From contig NZ_JONW01000006.1 in NCBI RefSeq assembly GCF_000712075.1, positions 310,001 to 374,000 on the forward strand: a DNA stretch of 64,000 bases, written 5' to 3'. The stretch is from Caulobacter sp. UNC358MFTsu5.1 (GTDB taxonomy: Bacteria; Pseudomonadota; Alphaproteobacteria; Caulobacterales; Caulobacteraceae). The notes under the pieces are model-generated. The model was not told the origin of the DNA, searched no databases, and worked only from the letters and a program-made list of their open reading frames with translations. Of this stretch, positions 29,938 to 39,668 are shown in pieces (the stretch's first letter is position 1; every line of letters starts with the position of its first letter). The position numbers were made by a program, and so were the translations under genes.

Positions 29938-31186
29938 ACTTGAACGTCGTCAGTTGCTCGGCCCCGACCGGGCCGCGGGCGTGGAGCTTGTCGGTGGCGA
30001 TGCCGATCTCGGCCCCGAAGCCGAACTCGCCGCCGTCGGCGAACTGGGTCGAGGCGTTGACCAGCACGATGGCGCTGTCCACCAGCGCCACGAACCGGTC
30101 GGCCGCCGCCGGGTCCTCGGTCAGGATCGCGTCGGTGTGGCCCGAGCCGTAGGCGGCGATGTGGGCGGCCGCGCCGTCCACCCCGTCGACCACGGCCACC
30201 GAGATCGTCGGGGCCAGGTACTCGGTGGACCAGTCGGCCTCGACCGCCGGCTTCATGGTGGGCTCGATGGCCCGCGAGGGGCCGTCGCCGCGCAGCTCGC
30301 AACCGGCCTTGATCAGGGCGTCGGCGATGGACGGCAGCAGGGCTTCCGCCACCGCCCGGTCGACCAGCAGGGTCTCGGCCGCGCCGCACACCGACACGCG
30401 GCGCATCTTGGCGTTCAGCACGATCTCGACGGCCTTCTTCGGATCGGCCGCGGCGTGGACGAACACGTGGTTCAGCCCCTCCAGGTGGCCCAGCACGGCC
30501 ACGCGGGCCTCCTGCTGGACCCGGGCGACCAGGTTCTTGCCGCCCCGGGGGATGATCAGGTCGATGGTCCGGTCCAGCCCGCCCAGGATCGCCCCGACGG
30601 CGTCGCGGTCGGGGGTGCGGACGATCTGCACCGCGTCGGTCGAGATCCCCGCCGCCTTCAGCCCCTTGGCGATGGCCGCGTGGATCGCGAGGTTGGAGTG
30701 GATGCACTCGGACCCGCCGCGCAGGATCACCGCATTGCCCGAGCGCACGCACAGGGCCGCGGCGTCGGCGGTCACGTTGGGCCGGCTCTCGTAGATCATG
30801 GCGATCACGCCGATCGGCGTGCGCACCCGGGCGATGTCCAGGCCATTGGGGCGCGTCCAGCGGGCGGTCTCCACGCCCAGCGGATCGGGGATGGCGGCCA
30901 CGGCCTCGACCCCGGCGGCCACGCCTTCCAGGCGGGCGGGATTGAGCATCAGGCGCTCGACCATCGGCGCGGTCAGGCCGCCGGCCCCGGCCTTTGCCAG
31001 GTCTTTGGCATTGGCTTCCAGGATGGTCTCGGCGTCGGCGCGGATGGCGGCGGCCATGGCCTTGAGGGCGGCGGTGCGCTGGTCTGGCGTGGCCACGCGC
31101 AGGGCCTGGGCCCCGTGCCGAGCCGCCTGCCCCATCGCCGTCATCGTCGCCTGCAAGCTCATGCCCGCGTCGTCCATCGCCTTCAT
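29903..31186 (-). CDS. proA: gamma-glutamyl phosphate reductase
   Basis: The 427-residue aldehyde-dehydrogenase-fold enzyme reduces glutamyl-5-phosphate to the semialdehyde in proline synthesis. Motifs: PIGVIAMIYESRPNVTADA, the glycine-rich segment VILRGGSE, the catalytic Cys in RRVSVCGAAETLL, and the C-terminal GEFGFGAEIGIATDKLHARG. I take the ATG at 31186 since the upstream extension (to 31315) is not family-like; ATGs at 31177 and 31162 are alternatives. ProB, its pathway partner, lies 29 kb away on the other strand. First gene of the minus-strand housekeeping string. Confidence 0.95.
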   Translation of the reverse strand: MKAMDDAGMSLQATMTAMGQAARHGAQALRVATPDQRTAALKAMAAAIRADAETILEANAKDLAKAGAGGLTAPMVERLMLNPARLEGVAAGVEAVAAIPDPLGVETARWTRPNGLDIARVRTPIGVIAMIYESRPNVTADAAALCVRSGNAVILRGGSECIHSNLAIHAAIAKGLKAAGISTDAVQIVRTPDRDAVGAILGGLDRTIDLIIPRGGKNLVARVQQEARVAVLGHLEGLNHVFVHAAADPKKAVEIVLNAKMRRVSVCGAAETLLVDRAVAEALLPSIADALIKAGCELRGDGPSRAIEPTMKPAVEADWSTEYLAPTISVAVVDGVDGAAAHIAAYGSGHTDAILTEDPAAADRFVALVDSAIVLVNASTQFADGGEFGFGAEIGIATDKLHARGPVGAEQLTTFKYVVRGTGQTRP

Positions 31187-31322
31187 CCGATCCCGGATAT
31201 GCTCAGAGTGAGCCTTACCTAGGCGCTTTGGGGCGGCGGGGGAATGGGGAAAGGGTGCGAGGGGTGTTAGCGGGGCTGGAACCCCAACGGCGAGCGTCGA
31301 TCTTTCCAAACGCAATGTGTCA

Positions 31323-31898
31323 TCAATGGAATATGGGCCATGCCCAATCCCAGATGGGTTTGGATATGAGCTGCGCAGCTATCCAAACCGCTGCGGTGCC
31401 CCAGCAGGTGGTGCTCGCGCCGGTTAGATGGATGGGCCATTGTTCGTGCTTGATCCGCGCGACAGGAACTTCGTGTAGCTCGCTCAGGGCCGCCTGAAAT
31501 TTGTCGTGTCCATCGACCGGGATCCGATCCAACGCGGTTAGAGCAGCTTGAAACTTCATGACGCGCAATTCCGCGTCGCCCTGCATGTCGATAAGATCGG
31601 TATGCTGAGCAACCAATGCCGCACCCGCTAGCCATGCGCCCACCAGGAAGAGCGCAAGGCAGCCAACGACGACCGGAAAACCAAGGCCGAGGGCTTCCAA
31701 CTTTCCTGCTCCCAGAGAGCTGTAGAGAGTGCCCCAAGCCACCGATGATGCCGCGTTTACGCCAAATGCTCCAAAGCGGAGCTTGCTGTTAAAGTCTATC
31801 CTCGCGGACCGAAGGAATTCCGCTTTCGGCTTGGCGAAGTCATATTGGCGTTGCAGTGACGCCTTCAGAGCAGCCAAGCCTATATCGTCAGTTTGCAT
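31323..31898 (-). CDS. membrane protein of unknown function, lower GC
   Basis: From the ATG at 31898 the protein is 191 residues, with two hydrophobic segments (VVVGCLALFLVGAWLAGAALV and a weaker one before it) flanked by soluble helices and a C-terminal hydrophobic patch near WGTAAVWIAAQLISKPIW. No family recognised. Hand counts give about 57-61% GC, clearly under neighbouring genes near 68-70%, and codon use is looser. It lies next to repeated DNA and probably arrived by transfer. Confidence 0.6.
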   Translation of the reverse strand: MQTDDIGLAALKASLQRQYDFAKPKAEFLRSARIDFNSKLRFGAFGVNAASSVAWGTLYSSLGAGKLEALGLGFPVVVGCLALFLVGAWLAGAALVAQHTDLIDMQGDAELRVMKFQAALTALDRIPVDGHDKFQAALSELHEVPVARIKHEQWPIHLTGASTTCWGTAAVWIAAQLISKPIWDWAWPIFH

Positions 31899-31932
31899 TA
31901 CTGCTCTGCCCCATCTGGACGGATGGGCCTCC

Positions 31933-31993
31933 CCTTGAACCCTCGATGGATCGGAGCTCCGGCGTCTCGCCAAGTCAAGGACGGCGCGTCGCG
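31933..31993. repeat. direct repeat, left copy, flanking the small lipoprotein gene
   Basis: About 60 bases, including GGATCGGAGCTC and GTCAAGGACGGCGCGTCGCG, are closely matched by 32561-32620 in the same orientation. The two copies bracket the lipoprotein gene, whose stop codon lies inside this copy. Confidence 0.75.
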
Positions 31994-32502
31994 TGATCGC
32001 CGTAGGAAAGCTGCGGCGGCTGATCGAGACGCAGGGGCCGATCCTCGGGGCTGCGGGGGCAGGAATGGGCGTCGACGACCTCGACGAATTCGAGCGCCCC
32101 GATCCTGTATCGGCTGCCCAGGAGGTTCGGGTTGATCGAGCGGTGGACGCGCGGCTTCACCTTCAGGACCATGCAGGCGAAGTCGGCCTTGGTCTCCAGC
32201 GCCTTGGCCAGGGCCTGGTCAAGCACGCGCTCCTGCTCGGAGCCGGGGAGCTCCAGGGCCAGGACGTTGTCGCAGAAGTCCAGGCACCCGATGTCGCGCA
32301 CATGGACGCCTTCGATGTTCTTGGTGCTGACCAGGGCCCTGACCGTGAGCGTCCCGAGACCCAGCGGAGGCGTGGCGAAGCGGGCCTCCACGAGATTGCG
32401 GACCGAGTACACCCGGGCGGAGTCTTTCGGGGCGCAGCCGGCGAGGCCCAGGCCGAGACAGGCGACGGCGATGGCCCGGTACGGGCGGCGTCTTCCAGGC
32501 AT
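31975..32502 (-). CDS. small lipoprotein of unknown function
   Basis: A 175-residue protein with a lipoprotein signal (AIAVACLGLGLAGC; lipobox LAGC). The mature part has a central VHVRDIGCLDFCDNVLALEL and DFACMVLKVKPRVHRS. The final residues fall in the left direct repeat, so the natural C-terminus may have been altered. No named domain recognised. Orientation is the same as proA but it is separated from it by the low-GC membrane protein. Confidence 0.62.
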   Translation of the reverse strand: MPGRRRPYRAIAVACLGLGLAGCAPKDSARVYSVRNLVEARFATPPLGLGTLTVRALVSTKNIEGVHVRDIGCLDFCDNVLALELPGSEQERVLDQALAKALETKADFACMVLKVKPRVHRSINPNLLGSRYRIGALEFVEVVDAHSCPRSPEDRPLRLDQPPQLSYGDHATRRP

Positions 32503-32560
32503 CGGTTCGATTTCCCCCGGCGGTCGGTGAGGCGTCCATCCGCTGCGGATGAAGCCTCAC

Positions 32561-32675
32561 CTTAAACCCTTGGTGGATCGGAGCTCTGGCGTCTGGCCGT
32601 GTCAAGGACGGCGCGTCGCGCCGCCGCGACGCGGCCGGCCGGAGGCCGGTCCTTGACACGGCCAGACGCCAGAGC
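32561..32675. repeat. right direct repeat plus an internal inverted repeat
   Basis: The 60 bases from 32561 copy 31933-31993. Part of them (32583-32609) is also the left arm of a perfect 27-base inverted repeat whose right arm is 32649-32675, with GC-rich DNA between. The element could form a long hairpin or mark an old mobile or recombination site. Confidence 0.75.
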
Positions 32676-33303
32676 AGGCTCACCTCCAAGGGTCTAAGGC
32701 GAGGCCTTGCCGCTGGCGGATGACGTCAGGGGCGGTTCCGGCAAAGGGCGCCTTCTTGAACCCTCTCTCTATGAGAGAGGGATTCTGATGCGTCTACGCT
32801 TGGCGGATAGCGAACGAACCTCAGCGAAATCAACGCCCTGAACTTTTTCGACCAAACTTATGCTCACCCTTCCAGACGCCCGTATCCTTTACCCACCTCG
32901 ACGCGGGAAAGGGCGCATGGCCAGCGACCGATGCGGCGGCGGGGGGCGATCGAGCGGGAAGCTCTGTCGGCGGGCCTTCGAGGTCCACCTCATGTCTCTG
33001 GTGCCGGTCGGGCGTGGTCCACAGATACGACGTGATGTGAGGGTCGAAAGAGCAACAGGCGAGCGTCTAACGCCCGCGGTCCGGGACTGGAGTCGTTGAT
33101 CCAGCCCGCCCGTCGGAGGCTTCAAGGCGGCGAGGCCCGAATAGGGCTCAGCGCCGCCGCGCTTCCGGATAACGACCGCGCGGAGCGATCGGGCTTCGTC
33201 GAAACGGTTACTACTCAAACACTCCGGACGATGTCCGGCGCTCCGCAGCCCTTTCCGTTCACTCAGCGGCTTGCCGTGTGAGATCGCGAAGCCGCGTCAT
33301 CAA

Positions 33304-33441
33304 AGTCCCTCCCCCTGTGGGGGAGGCGGCCGAAGGCCGGAGGGGGGAGTGATCGGCAGATGGCCGAACCTGCGATCTTCGATCCGAATCCTCCCCCCAA
33401 CCGATCGCGACGCGATCGCCTCCCCCACAGGGGGAGGGACT
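33304..33441. repeat. GC-rich intergenic palindrome (CTCCCCC type), copy A
   Basis: Arms of about 25 bases, AGTCCCTCCCCCTGTGGGGG at the left and its complement ending GGGGGAGGGACT at the right, enclose two further small palindromes (GGCCGAAGGCC and GATCGCGACGCGATC). The overall shape is like the element at 53777-53893. Confidence 0.82.
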
Positions 33442-33488
33442 GTTACCCTGCCACCGTCGCCCTGACCCCGCGCCGCCCGAGGACCCGC

Positions 33489-34157
33489 ATGGACTTCATG
33501 AAACTTCTCCGCAGCTTCGAGGAGTTCCTGTTCGAGGCGACGTCGTGGCTGGTCTTCTATCCGCTGACCCTGTGGCGGGTGCTGGTCCGGCCGCTGGAGA
33601 CCATGGCCTATTCCGACGCCGAGCAGGGCGACGACGAGGCCGGGCGCTACGACGACGCCCTGACGCCGCCGCTGTTCCTGCTGATCACCGTGGTGCTGAT
33701 GAACGGCATCGCCCTGATGGCGCACCTGCCCAAGCCGCGGCTGGCCGGTACGCTGCAGCACGCCATCTTCGACTCGCCCCAGAACGCGGCCCTGTTCCGC
33801 GCCCTGATCTTCAGCCTGATCCCGCTGGTCGCCGCGGTGCTGCTGCTGCGCCGCCAGGGCGTGCGGTTGTCGCGCGAGAGCCTGCGCCCGCCGTTCTACG
33901 CCCAGTGCTACCTGGCCGGCCCCTGCGCGGTGATCATGATCGGCGGCGGGATCATCTTCCAGCGCCAGGACGTCTCCAATCTCTACGGCCTGCTGCTGAT
34001 GCTGGCCGGCCTGGCCTGGTTCCTGACCGCCCAGACCCGCTGGTTCGCCGGCCGCCTCGGGATCGGCGTGGTCCGGGCGGCGGGCCTGGCGGTCGGGGCG
34101 CTGGTCCTGGCCCTGATCTTCTTCGTCGCGCTGCTGATCCCCCTGGCCCTGTTCTGA
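33489..34157 (+). CDS. polytopic membrane protein, Yip1-like
   Basis: The 222-residue protein has a soluble N-terminus (MDFMKLLRSFEEFLFEATSW) and about five hydrophobic segments, such as LFLLITVVLMNGIALM and LIFSLIPLVAAVLLL. The start at 33489 has GAGGA 7 bases upstream; the frame extends back into the palindrome but without support. The layout (short soluble head, conserved P-x-x-L-x-R-V-L-x-x-P) resembles Yip1/YIP1-domain permease-like hypotheticals. Role unknown. Confidence 0.65.
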   Translation: MDFMKLLRSFEEFLFEATSWLVFYPLTLWRVLVRPLETMAYSDAEQGDDEAGRYDDALTPPLFLLITVVLMNGIALMAHLPKPRLAGTLQHAIFDSPQNAALFRALIFSLIPLVAAVLLLRRQGVRLSRESLRPPFYAQCYLAGPCAVIMIGGGIIFQRQDVSNLYGLLLMLAGLAWFLTAQTRWFAGRLGIGVVRAAGLAVGALVLALIFFVALLIPLALF

Positions 34158-34267
34158 CGGCGGGGAGCGTGGCGCGTCCGGGGATTTACGAAACCAACCT
34201 TCCTAAATCGGGTGACGGCCGGCCCCTTCGCCCGCTAGGGTCCCGGCCGAAGTCGGAGGAGAATCCC

Positions 34268-36589
34268 ATGCGTCTTGGACTGGTGCTGACCGCGATCGCG
34301 GCCCTGTCGGCGGCTCCCGCCCTGGCGCAGGACAAGACCCCTTACCAGGCCGTCGACCCCTTCATCGGCACCGGCGGCGAGGGCCACACCTTCCCCGGCG
34401 CGGTCGCCCCGTTCGGCATGGTCCAGCTCAGCCCCGACACCGACATCCTGCCGTTCAAGCAGAGCTACGCCCGCGCCGCCGGCTACCGCTACAGCGACCC
34501 GACGATCCTGGGCTTCTCGCACACCCACTTCTCGGGTTCGGGCCACTCGGACCTGGGCGACATCCTGCTGGCCCCGATCTCGGGCGAGGCCAAACTGGAG
34601 CCCGGCGAGGCCGACAAGCCGGGCTCGGGCTACCGCTCGCGCTTCTCGCACGACGGCGAGGTCGCCCAGCCCGGCTACTACGCCGTGACCCTGACCGACA
34701 GCCAGGTGCGGGCCGAGCTGACCGCCGGCCTGCGCACCGGCATGCACCGCTACAGCTTCCAGAAGGGCGCCCGCGCCCAGGTGCTGCTGGACCTGCGCAC
34801 CTCGATCTACAACTATCCGGGCAAGGTTTCGTGGTCGCGGATCCGCGTGGCCGAGGACGGGACGATCACCGGCATGCGCGAGACGCGCGGCTGGGCCCCG
34901 GGCCGCCAGCTCTATTTCGCCATCCGCTTCGACCGGCCGCTGGTCGGCAAGGCGCTCTACAACAAGGAAGCTGACGTCCCCTACAAGGGCTTCGCCCAGC
35001 CGGGCCGCACGCCCTTCGACCGCGCCCAGTTGGAGGGCCGGGCCCTGGTCGGGGTCTTCGACTTCGGGACCCTCGACGGGCCGCTGGTCGCCAAGGTGGC
35101 CATCTCGTCGGTCAGCGAGGAGAACGCGGTGCTGAACCTCGCCAGCGACGAGAAGGGCTTCGACTTCGACGGCCTGCGGGCCCGGACCAGGGCCGACTGG
35201 GAGAAGGCCCTGGGCGCGGTCGAGATCGCGGCCCCGGCCGATACGCGCACCAGCGTCTACACCGCCCTCTACCACTCGCTGCTGGCGCCCAGCGTGTTCA
35301 GCGACGTCGACGGCCGCTATCGCGGGCCGGACAACGTGGTGCACCAAGCCAAGGGTTACACCTTCCACTCGACCTTCTCGCTGTGGGACACCTTCCGCGC
35401 CGAGCACCCGCTGCTGACCCTGGTCCAGCCGGAGAAGCGCACCAGCGACGTGGTCAATTCGCTGATCGCCTCGCAGCAGGAGAGCCCGTACGGGATCCTG
35501 CCGGTCTGGCAGTTCCACGGCCAGGAGACCTGGACGATGATCGGCTATCACGCCGTGCCGGTGATCGCCGACGCCTACATGAAGGGCTTCAAGGGCTTCG
35601 ACGAGAAGGCCGCCCTGGACGCCATGGTCAGGAGCGCCACCTACGCGCCCTATGGCGGGCTGGGCGACTACATGGCCCTCGGCTACGTGCCGATCGACAA
35701 GGAGCCGGAGGCCGCCTCCAAGACCGTCGAATACGCCTATGACGACTGGACCATCGCCCGCATGGCCAAGGCCATGGGACGGAACGACGTGGCCGCGACC
35801 TTCGAGAAGCGGGCCGGGAACTGGCGCAACAGCTTCGACGTCAAGACCGGCTTCCTGCGGGCCAGGAAGAGCGACGGGACCTACCGCACGCCCTTCGACC
35901 CGACGGCGATCAACTACGGCAGCGACTATACCGAGGGCAACGCCTGGCAATATTCGTGGTTCGCGCCCCAGGACCTGGGCGGGATCGTCGGGCTGCTGGG
36001 CGGCGACGCGGCGACGGTGAAGAAGCTGGACGCCATGTTCGACTTCGACAACTCCAAGCTGGACTACTCGCACGCCGAGGACATCGCCGGCCTGATCGGC
36101 CAGTACATCCACGGCAACGAGCCCAGCCACCACGTGGCCTACATGTACGACTACGCCGGCGCCCCCTGGCGCACACAGGCCCGCCTGACCCAGATCGTGA
36201 AGAGCCAATACAAGCCCACGCCGGACGGCCTGTCGGGCAATGACGACTTGGGCCAGATGTCGGCCTGGCTGGTGTTCACCTCGCTGGGCTTCTACCCCGT
36301 CGCCCCGGGCTCGAACGAATATGTGATCGGCCGGCCGTTCGTGGAGAAGGCGGTGCTGAACCTGGAGGGCGGCAAGCGCTTCACGGTGCGGGCCGTGGGG
36401 CTGGCGGACGACAAGCCCTACGTCGGCGCGGTGACCCTGAACGGCAAGCCGCTGACGCGGAGCTTCCTCCGCGACGCCGAGATCCGGGCCGGGGGCGAGC
36501 TGGTCTTCACGATGAGCGCCGCGCCGAACAAGGCCTGGGCCAGCGCGGCCAAGGACCGTCCGATGTCGATGACGGGGTACGGGAAATAG
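34268..36589 (+). CDS. GH92 family alpha-mannosidase, secreted
   Basis: A 773-residue exo-alpha-1,2-mannosidase-family protein with a Sec signal (LVLTAIAALSAAPALAQ). GH92 signatures: VDPFIGTGGEGHTFPGA at the start of the mature chain, GFSHTHFSGSGHSDLGDIL, SLWDTFRAEHPLLTL, GNEPSHHVAYMYDYAG and DDLGQMSAWLVFTSLGFYPV. These calcium-dependent enzymes remove mannose from N-glycans or mannans. Start at 34268 with GGAGGAGAA upstream. No mannose uptake genes are adjacent, so it probably acts as a single scavenging enzyme. Confidence 0.94.
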   Translation: MRLGLVLTAIAALSAAPALAQDKTPYQAVDPFIGTGGEGHTFPGAVAPFGMVQLSPDTDILPFKQSYARAAGYRYSDPTILGFSHTHFSGSGHSDLGDILLAPISGEAKLEPGEADKPGSGYRSRFSHDGEVAQPGYYAVTLTDSQVRAELTAGLRTGMHRYSFQKGARAQVLLDLRTSIYNYPGKVSWSRIRVAEDGTITGMRETRGWAPGRQLYFAIRFDRPLVGKALYNKEADVPYKGFAQPGRTPFDRAQLEGRALVGVFDFGTLDGPLVAKVAISSVSEENAVLNLASDEKGFDFDGLRARTRADWEKALGAVEIAAPADTRTSVYTALYHSLLAPSVFSDVDGRYRGPDNVVHQAKGYTFHSTFSLWDTFRAEHPLLTLVQPEKRTSDVVNSLIASQQESPYGILPVWQFHGQETWTMIGYHAVPVIADAYMKGFKGFDEKAALDAMVRSATYAPYGGLGDYMALGYVPIDKEPEAASKTVEYAYDDWTIARMAKAMGRNDVAATFEKRAGNWRNSFDVKTGFLRARKSDGTYRTPFDPTAINYGSDYTEGNAWQYSWFAPQDLGGIVGLLGGDAATVKKLDAMFDFDNSKLDYSHAEDIAGLIGQYIHGNEPSHHVAYMYDYAGAPWRTQARLTQIVKSQYKPTPDGLSGNDDLGQMSAWLVFTSLGFYPVAPGSNEYVIGRPFVEKAVLNLEGGKRFTVRAVGLADDKPYVGAVTLNGKPLTRSFLRDAEIRAGGELVFTMSAAPNKAWASAAKDRPMSMTGYGK

Positions 36590-36592
36590 GGC

Positions 36593-37552
36593 TCAGGAGG
36601 CCTTGAAGTTGGCGCAGACGGCCTGGAAGTGGGACTGGTAGTCGGCCTCGGAGCCCAGGCCCAACGCCAGGCGGCGAGCGTCCAGCCCTTCCGGGTCCTT
36701 GACCGTGTCGGGCTCCCAGCGGCCCGGCCCGACGCACCGGCCCTGGGTGCCGTAGACCTGGGGCTCCCCGGCGTTGGTGGCCACCCGGTCGGCCAGGTAG
36801 GCGTAGTTGATCTTGCCCTGCATGTCGGTCGCGAGGGCCAGGACCGGGAGCAGGGCGCGCTGGAAGTCGGGGTCCCGATCGGCGTGCTGGGCCAACAGCC
36901 AGGCGTTGCCGCTGGCCTCCGCGCCGTCGCGGGCGGCGGTGAACCAGCCGTTCTCGCGCCATTCCGCCTTCAGCCAGACAAGGTTGTCGGTGTCCACCTC
37001 GCACAGTCGGGTCAGGAAGGGGCGCTTGACCATGTCCTGCATCGGGCCGGTCGGCAGGGCCCAGATGTCGTGGATGGCGTAGCGCATCGCCTGGTCACGG
37101 GCCACGCGGGCGAAGAGCTGGCGTCGGCGGGGATCAGTGGCGGCCGCGGCCTTGCGCGCGGCGGCGCGGACGCCGGCATAGTCGGCGCCGCCGACGTCCT
37201 CGCCCTTCGTTACCCGGGCGACGCGGACGTAGAGCGCCTCGCGCTTCTCGTCGGCGGCCTTCCAGTCGGCGCGCCAGGCGGCAGGGTCCTTCGCCGTGAG
37301 CGCGGTGACCAGACCTACGCGGACGAGGGCCTCGGCCTCGGTCTCGCAGGCGCCGGGCGCGGCCTTGAGGCGCTCGCCGAGGGAGGCCTCAAGGCCTTGG
37401 CTCAGGGTCGCCAGGCCGCCGACGCCGACCTGGTCGCGCAGGGTCATATAGTCGAAGGCCCGGGCGGCGGTCGGATCGGCCAGCAGGGGCGCGATCGACG
37501 GCGCGGGGGCGTCGGCGGCCAGGGCGGCGGCGAGGGTCAGGGCCAGGAGCAC
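36593..37552 (-). CDS. DUF6624-domain protein, secreted
   Basis: The 319-residue protein has a short signal (LLALTLAAALAADA) and a helical middle region. The C-terminal segment KAEWRENGWFTAARDGAEAS, then WLLAQHADRDPDFQRALLPV, then YLADRVATNAGEPQVYGTQG matches the DUF6624 pattern, in which a GW...QH.D.D..FQ core precedes an L.DR...G.PQ.YGTQ motif. Function unknown. The stop is 3 bases from the stop of the convergent GH92 gene, with no terminator between. Confidence 0.85.
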   Translation of the reverse strand: MLLALTLAAALAADAPAPSIAPLLADPTAARAFDYMTLRDQVGVGGLATLSQGLEASLGERLKAAPGACETEAEALVRVGLVTALTAKDPAAWRADWKAADEKREALYVRVARVTKGEDVGGADYAGVRAAARKAAAATDPRRRQLFARVARDQAMRYAIHDIWALPTGPMQDMVKRPFLTRLCEVDTDNLVWLKAEWRENGWFTAARDGAEASGNAWLLAQHADRDPDFQRALLPVLALATDMQGKINYAYLADRVATNAGEPQVYGTQGRCVGPGRWEPDTVKDPEGLDARRLALGLGSEADYQSHFQAVCANFKAS

Positions 37553-37627
37553 GCGAGGCCTCGGGTCGAATTGAACGTCAGGTTGATTTCGACCCTTCCG
37601 CGCGGAAAGGTCAAGGTTGCGACGGGC

Positions 37628-38050
37628 TCAGTCGTCGGCGCCCAGCTTGTCGAGAAAGGTCCGGGCCTCGTCCCTGTGGCGGGGCTTGAGGTTCTTGCCG
37701 ACGATGGCGATCAGGGCGGCGATGACCGCGGCGTCGTCGGTGAAGCCGATGGCCGGCAGCACGTCGGGAATGGCGTCGGTCGGGAGGACGAAATAGGCCA
37801 GGGCGGCGAACATCATGCCCTTGGCGGCGGTGGGCGTGGCCGGGTCCTTGGCGCACCACCACAGCGACAGGGCGTCGGCCGCGAACGGCACCTTGGCCGC
37901 CACCTTGCGGATCTTGGGCCAGAAGCCGCGGGCCACCCGCTGCTCGTTGACCCGCACCGTGGCCGGGACCAGCGCCTTGGCCGGGTCCAGCACGTCGCGG
38001 GCGTTGGCCTCGGGATTGACGTCGGGGGATGGTTTGGCGTCGGCGCTCAT
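37628..38050 (-). CDS. YkvA-like DUF1232 membrane protein
   Basis: A 140-residue protein with the DUF1232 core: ALSLWWCAKDPATPTAAKGM then FAALAYFVLPTDAIPDVLPA and GFTDDAAVIAALIA. The P-x-D-x-I-P-D motif is diagnostic. Probably a two-helix inner-membrane protein of unknown role. The ATG at 38050 is used; an ATG at 38077 lacks support. It is divergent from the SDR gene at 38105, with only about 54 bases between the starts. Confidence 0.88.
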   Translation of the reverse strand: MSADAKPSPDVNPEANARDVLDPAKALVPATVRVNEQRVARGFWPKIRKVAAKVPFAADALSLWWCAKDPATPTAAKGMMFAALAYFVLPTDAIPDVLPAIGFTDDAAVIAALIAIVGKNLKPRHRDEARTFLDKLGADD

Positions 38051-38104
38051 CGGGTTAAACCGCTCCTCAAGGACCAATTAAACGCAACCGCTGAGGAAAC
38101 GTCC

Positions 38105-38887
<783 letters not shown>

Positions 38888-38898
38888 GGGCCGGAACG

Positions 38899-38929
38899 AA
38901 AAAGGGCCTCCCCGAGGGGAGGCCCTGAC
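38899..38929. terminator. bidirectional terminator between SDR and lipoprotein genes
   Basis: An 11-bp stem (38903-38926) with a preceding AAAAA, read as T-run on the minus strand, lies between the two convergent stops. Best oriented for the minus-strand lipoprotein gene. Confidence 0.75.
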
Positions 38930-38947
38930 TTCGCGGCGAAGACCGGA

Positions 38948-39556
38948 TCAGCCGGCCGAGGCGACCGGACGCTGGATGGTCGGACCCAGGTTGGTCATGA
39001 TCTCGCGGGCGTCGTAGGCGCGGGGATCGCCGGCGGGCTTGGGGCCCTTGTGCAGCAGGATCTCGGCGCTGGCCTGGAACTTCTCGATGGTGCGGACCTC
39101 GGTGGAGCCGCCCCAGAACGGGTCGCCCCACGGACCCCAGTAGCCGCCGTAATAGCCGCGCCACGCCGGACGCCAATAGCCATACGGACCGCCCCAGCCA
39201 TAGCCGTAGCCGCCCCAGCCGGGACCGTAGCCGTAATTGTCGATCACGGCGCGGGCCTGGCGGTCGGTGCGGCGGTCGGCGGTCTCGAACCAGTCGTAGC
39301 CGGCCTGCACGGTGACCTCGGCGGCGCGGTACAGCAGATAGCGCTCGACGGTCTCGCGCGAGGTCATGCTGTTGCCGGCGAAATTGACCTGGTAGCGGTC
39401 GCTCTCGAGTCGTCGGTCGGAGAACCCGCCCTGGGCCTTCTGGCCGGCGATGTTCGGCTGGTACGGGGTGGCGGTGGCGCAGGCCGTCAGGAGGGCGGCG
39501 AGCGCCACGGCCGCGACCATCCGGGCCCTGCCGGCGATGGTCTTGCGATTAATCAT
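38948..39556 (-). CDS. CC0125/CC1285-type lipoprotein with Gly/Tyr/Trp-rich segment
   Basis: The 202-residue lipoprotein (signal ARMVAAVALAALLTAC) has a conserved N-terminal half: GGFSDRRLESDRYQVNFAGN then YLLYRAAEVTVQAGYDWFE. This matches the lipoproteins I know as the CC0125/CC1285 family. A flexible region rich in Gly, Tyr, Trp and Pro (about 108-150) follows, and then a strand-like tail. Likely an envelope stress or surface protein; function unknown. Confidence 0.78.
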   Translation of the reverse strand: MINRKTIAGRARMVAAVALAALLTACATATPYQPNIAGQKAQGGFSDRRLESDRYQVNFAGNSMTSRETVERYLLYRAAEVTVQAGYDWFETADRRTDRQARAVIDNYGYGPGWGGYGYGWGGPYGYWRPAWRGYYGGYWGPWGDPFWGGSTEVRTIEKFQASAEILLHKGPKPAGDPRAYDAREIMTNLGPTIQRPVASAG

Positions 39557-39668
39557 GGCGCATCCCTTCACTCGGAATCTCGGCGAAAATCGTCGTTTCG
39601 TTCCATTACTATAAATGCATGGCCCAGCTTTGTGGTTTCGCCAAGGCCAATGCGTTTCAACGCGGAGA

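Larger units (their letters stand above)
32503..33488. other. gene-poor, repeat-rich stretch of about 1 kb
   Basis: No convincing gene is visible. It contains a hairpin just upstream of the lipoprotein gene (GTGAGGC 32527-32533 with GCCTCAC 32554-32560, plus an inner stem); the right direct repeat 32561-32620; a perfect 27-base inverted pair (32583-32609 with 32649-32675); a CCCTCTCT/AGAGAGGG hairpin near 32765; and a long GC palindrome (33304-33441). The middle, 32860-33290, is non-repetitive. The small ORFs there lack ribosome sites and Caulobacter-like codon bias. A non-coding RNA cannot be excluded. Confidence 0.6.

Noticed and set aside
32860..33099. 79-codon plus-strand frame
   Set aside because: No family likeness or codon bias; lies among repeats.
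33545..34267. Merging the Yip1-like gene region with the GH92 frame as one 1014-residue protein
   Set aside because: The Sec signal, GGAGGAGAA site and ATG at 34268 define the mannosidase start; the upstream part is a shadow of another frame.
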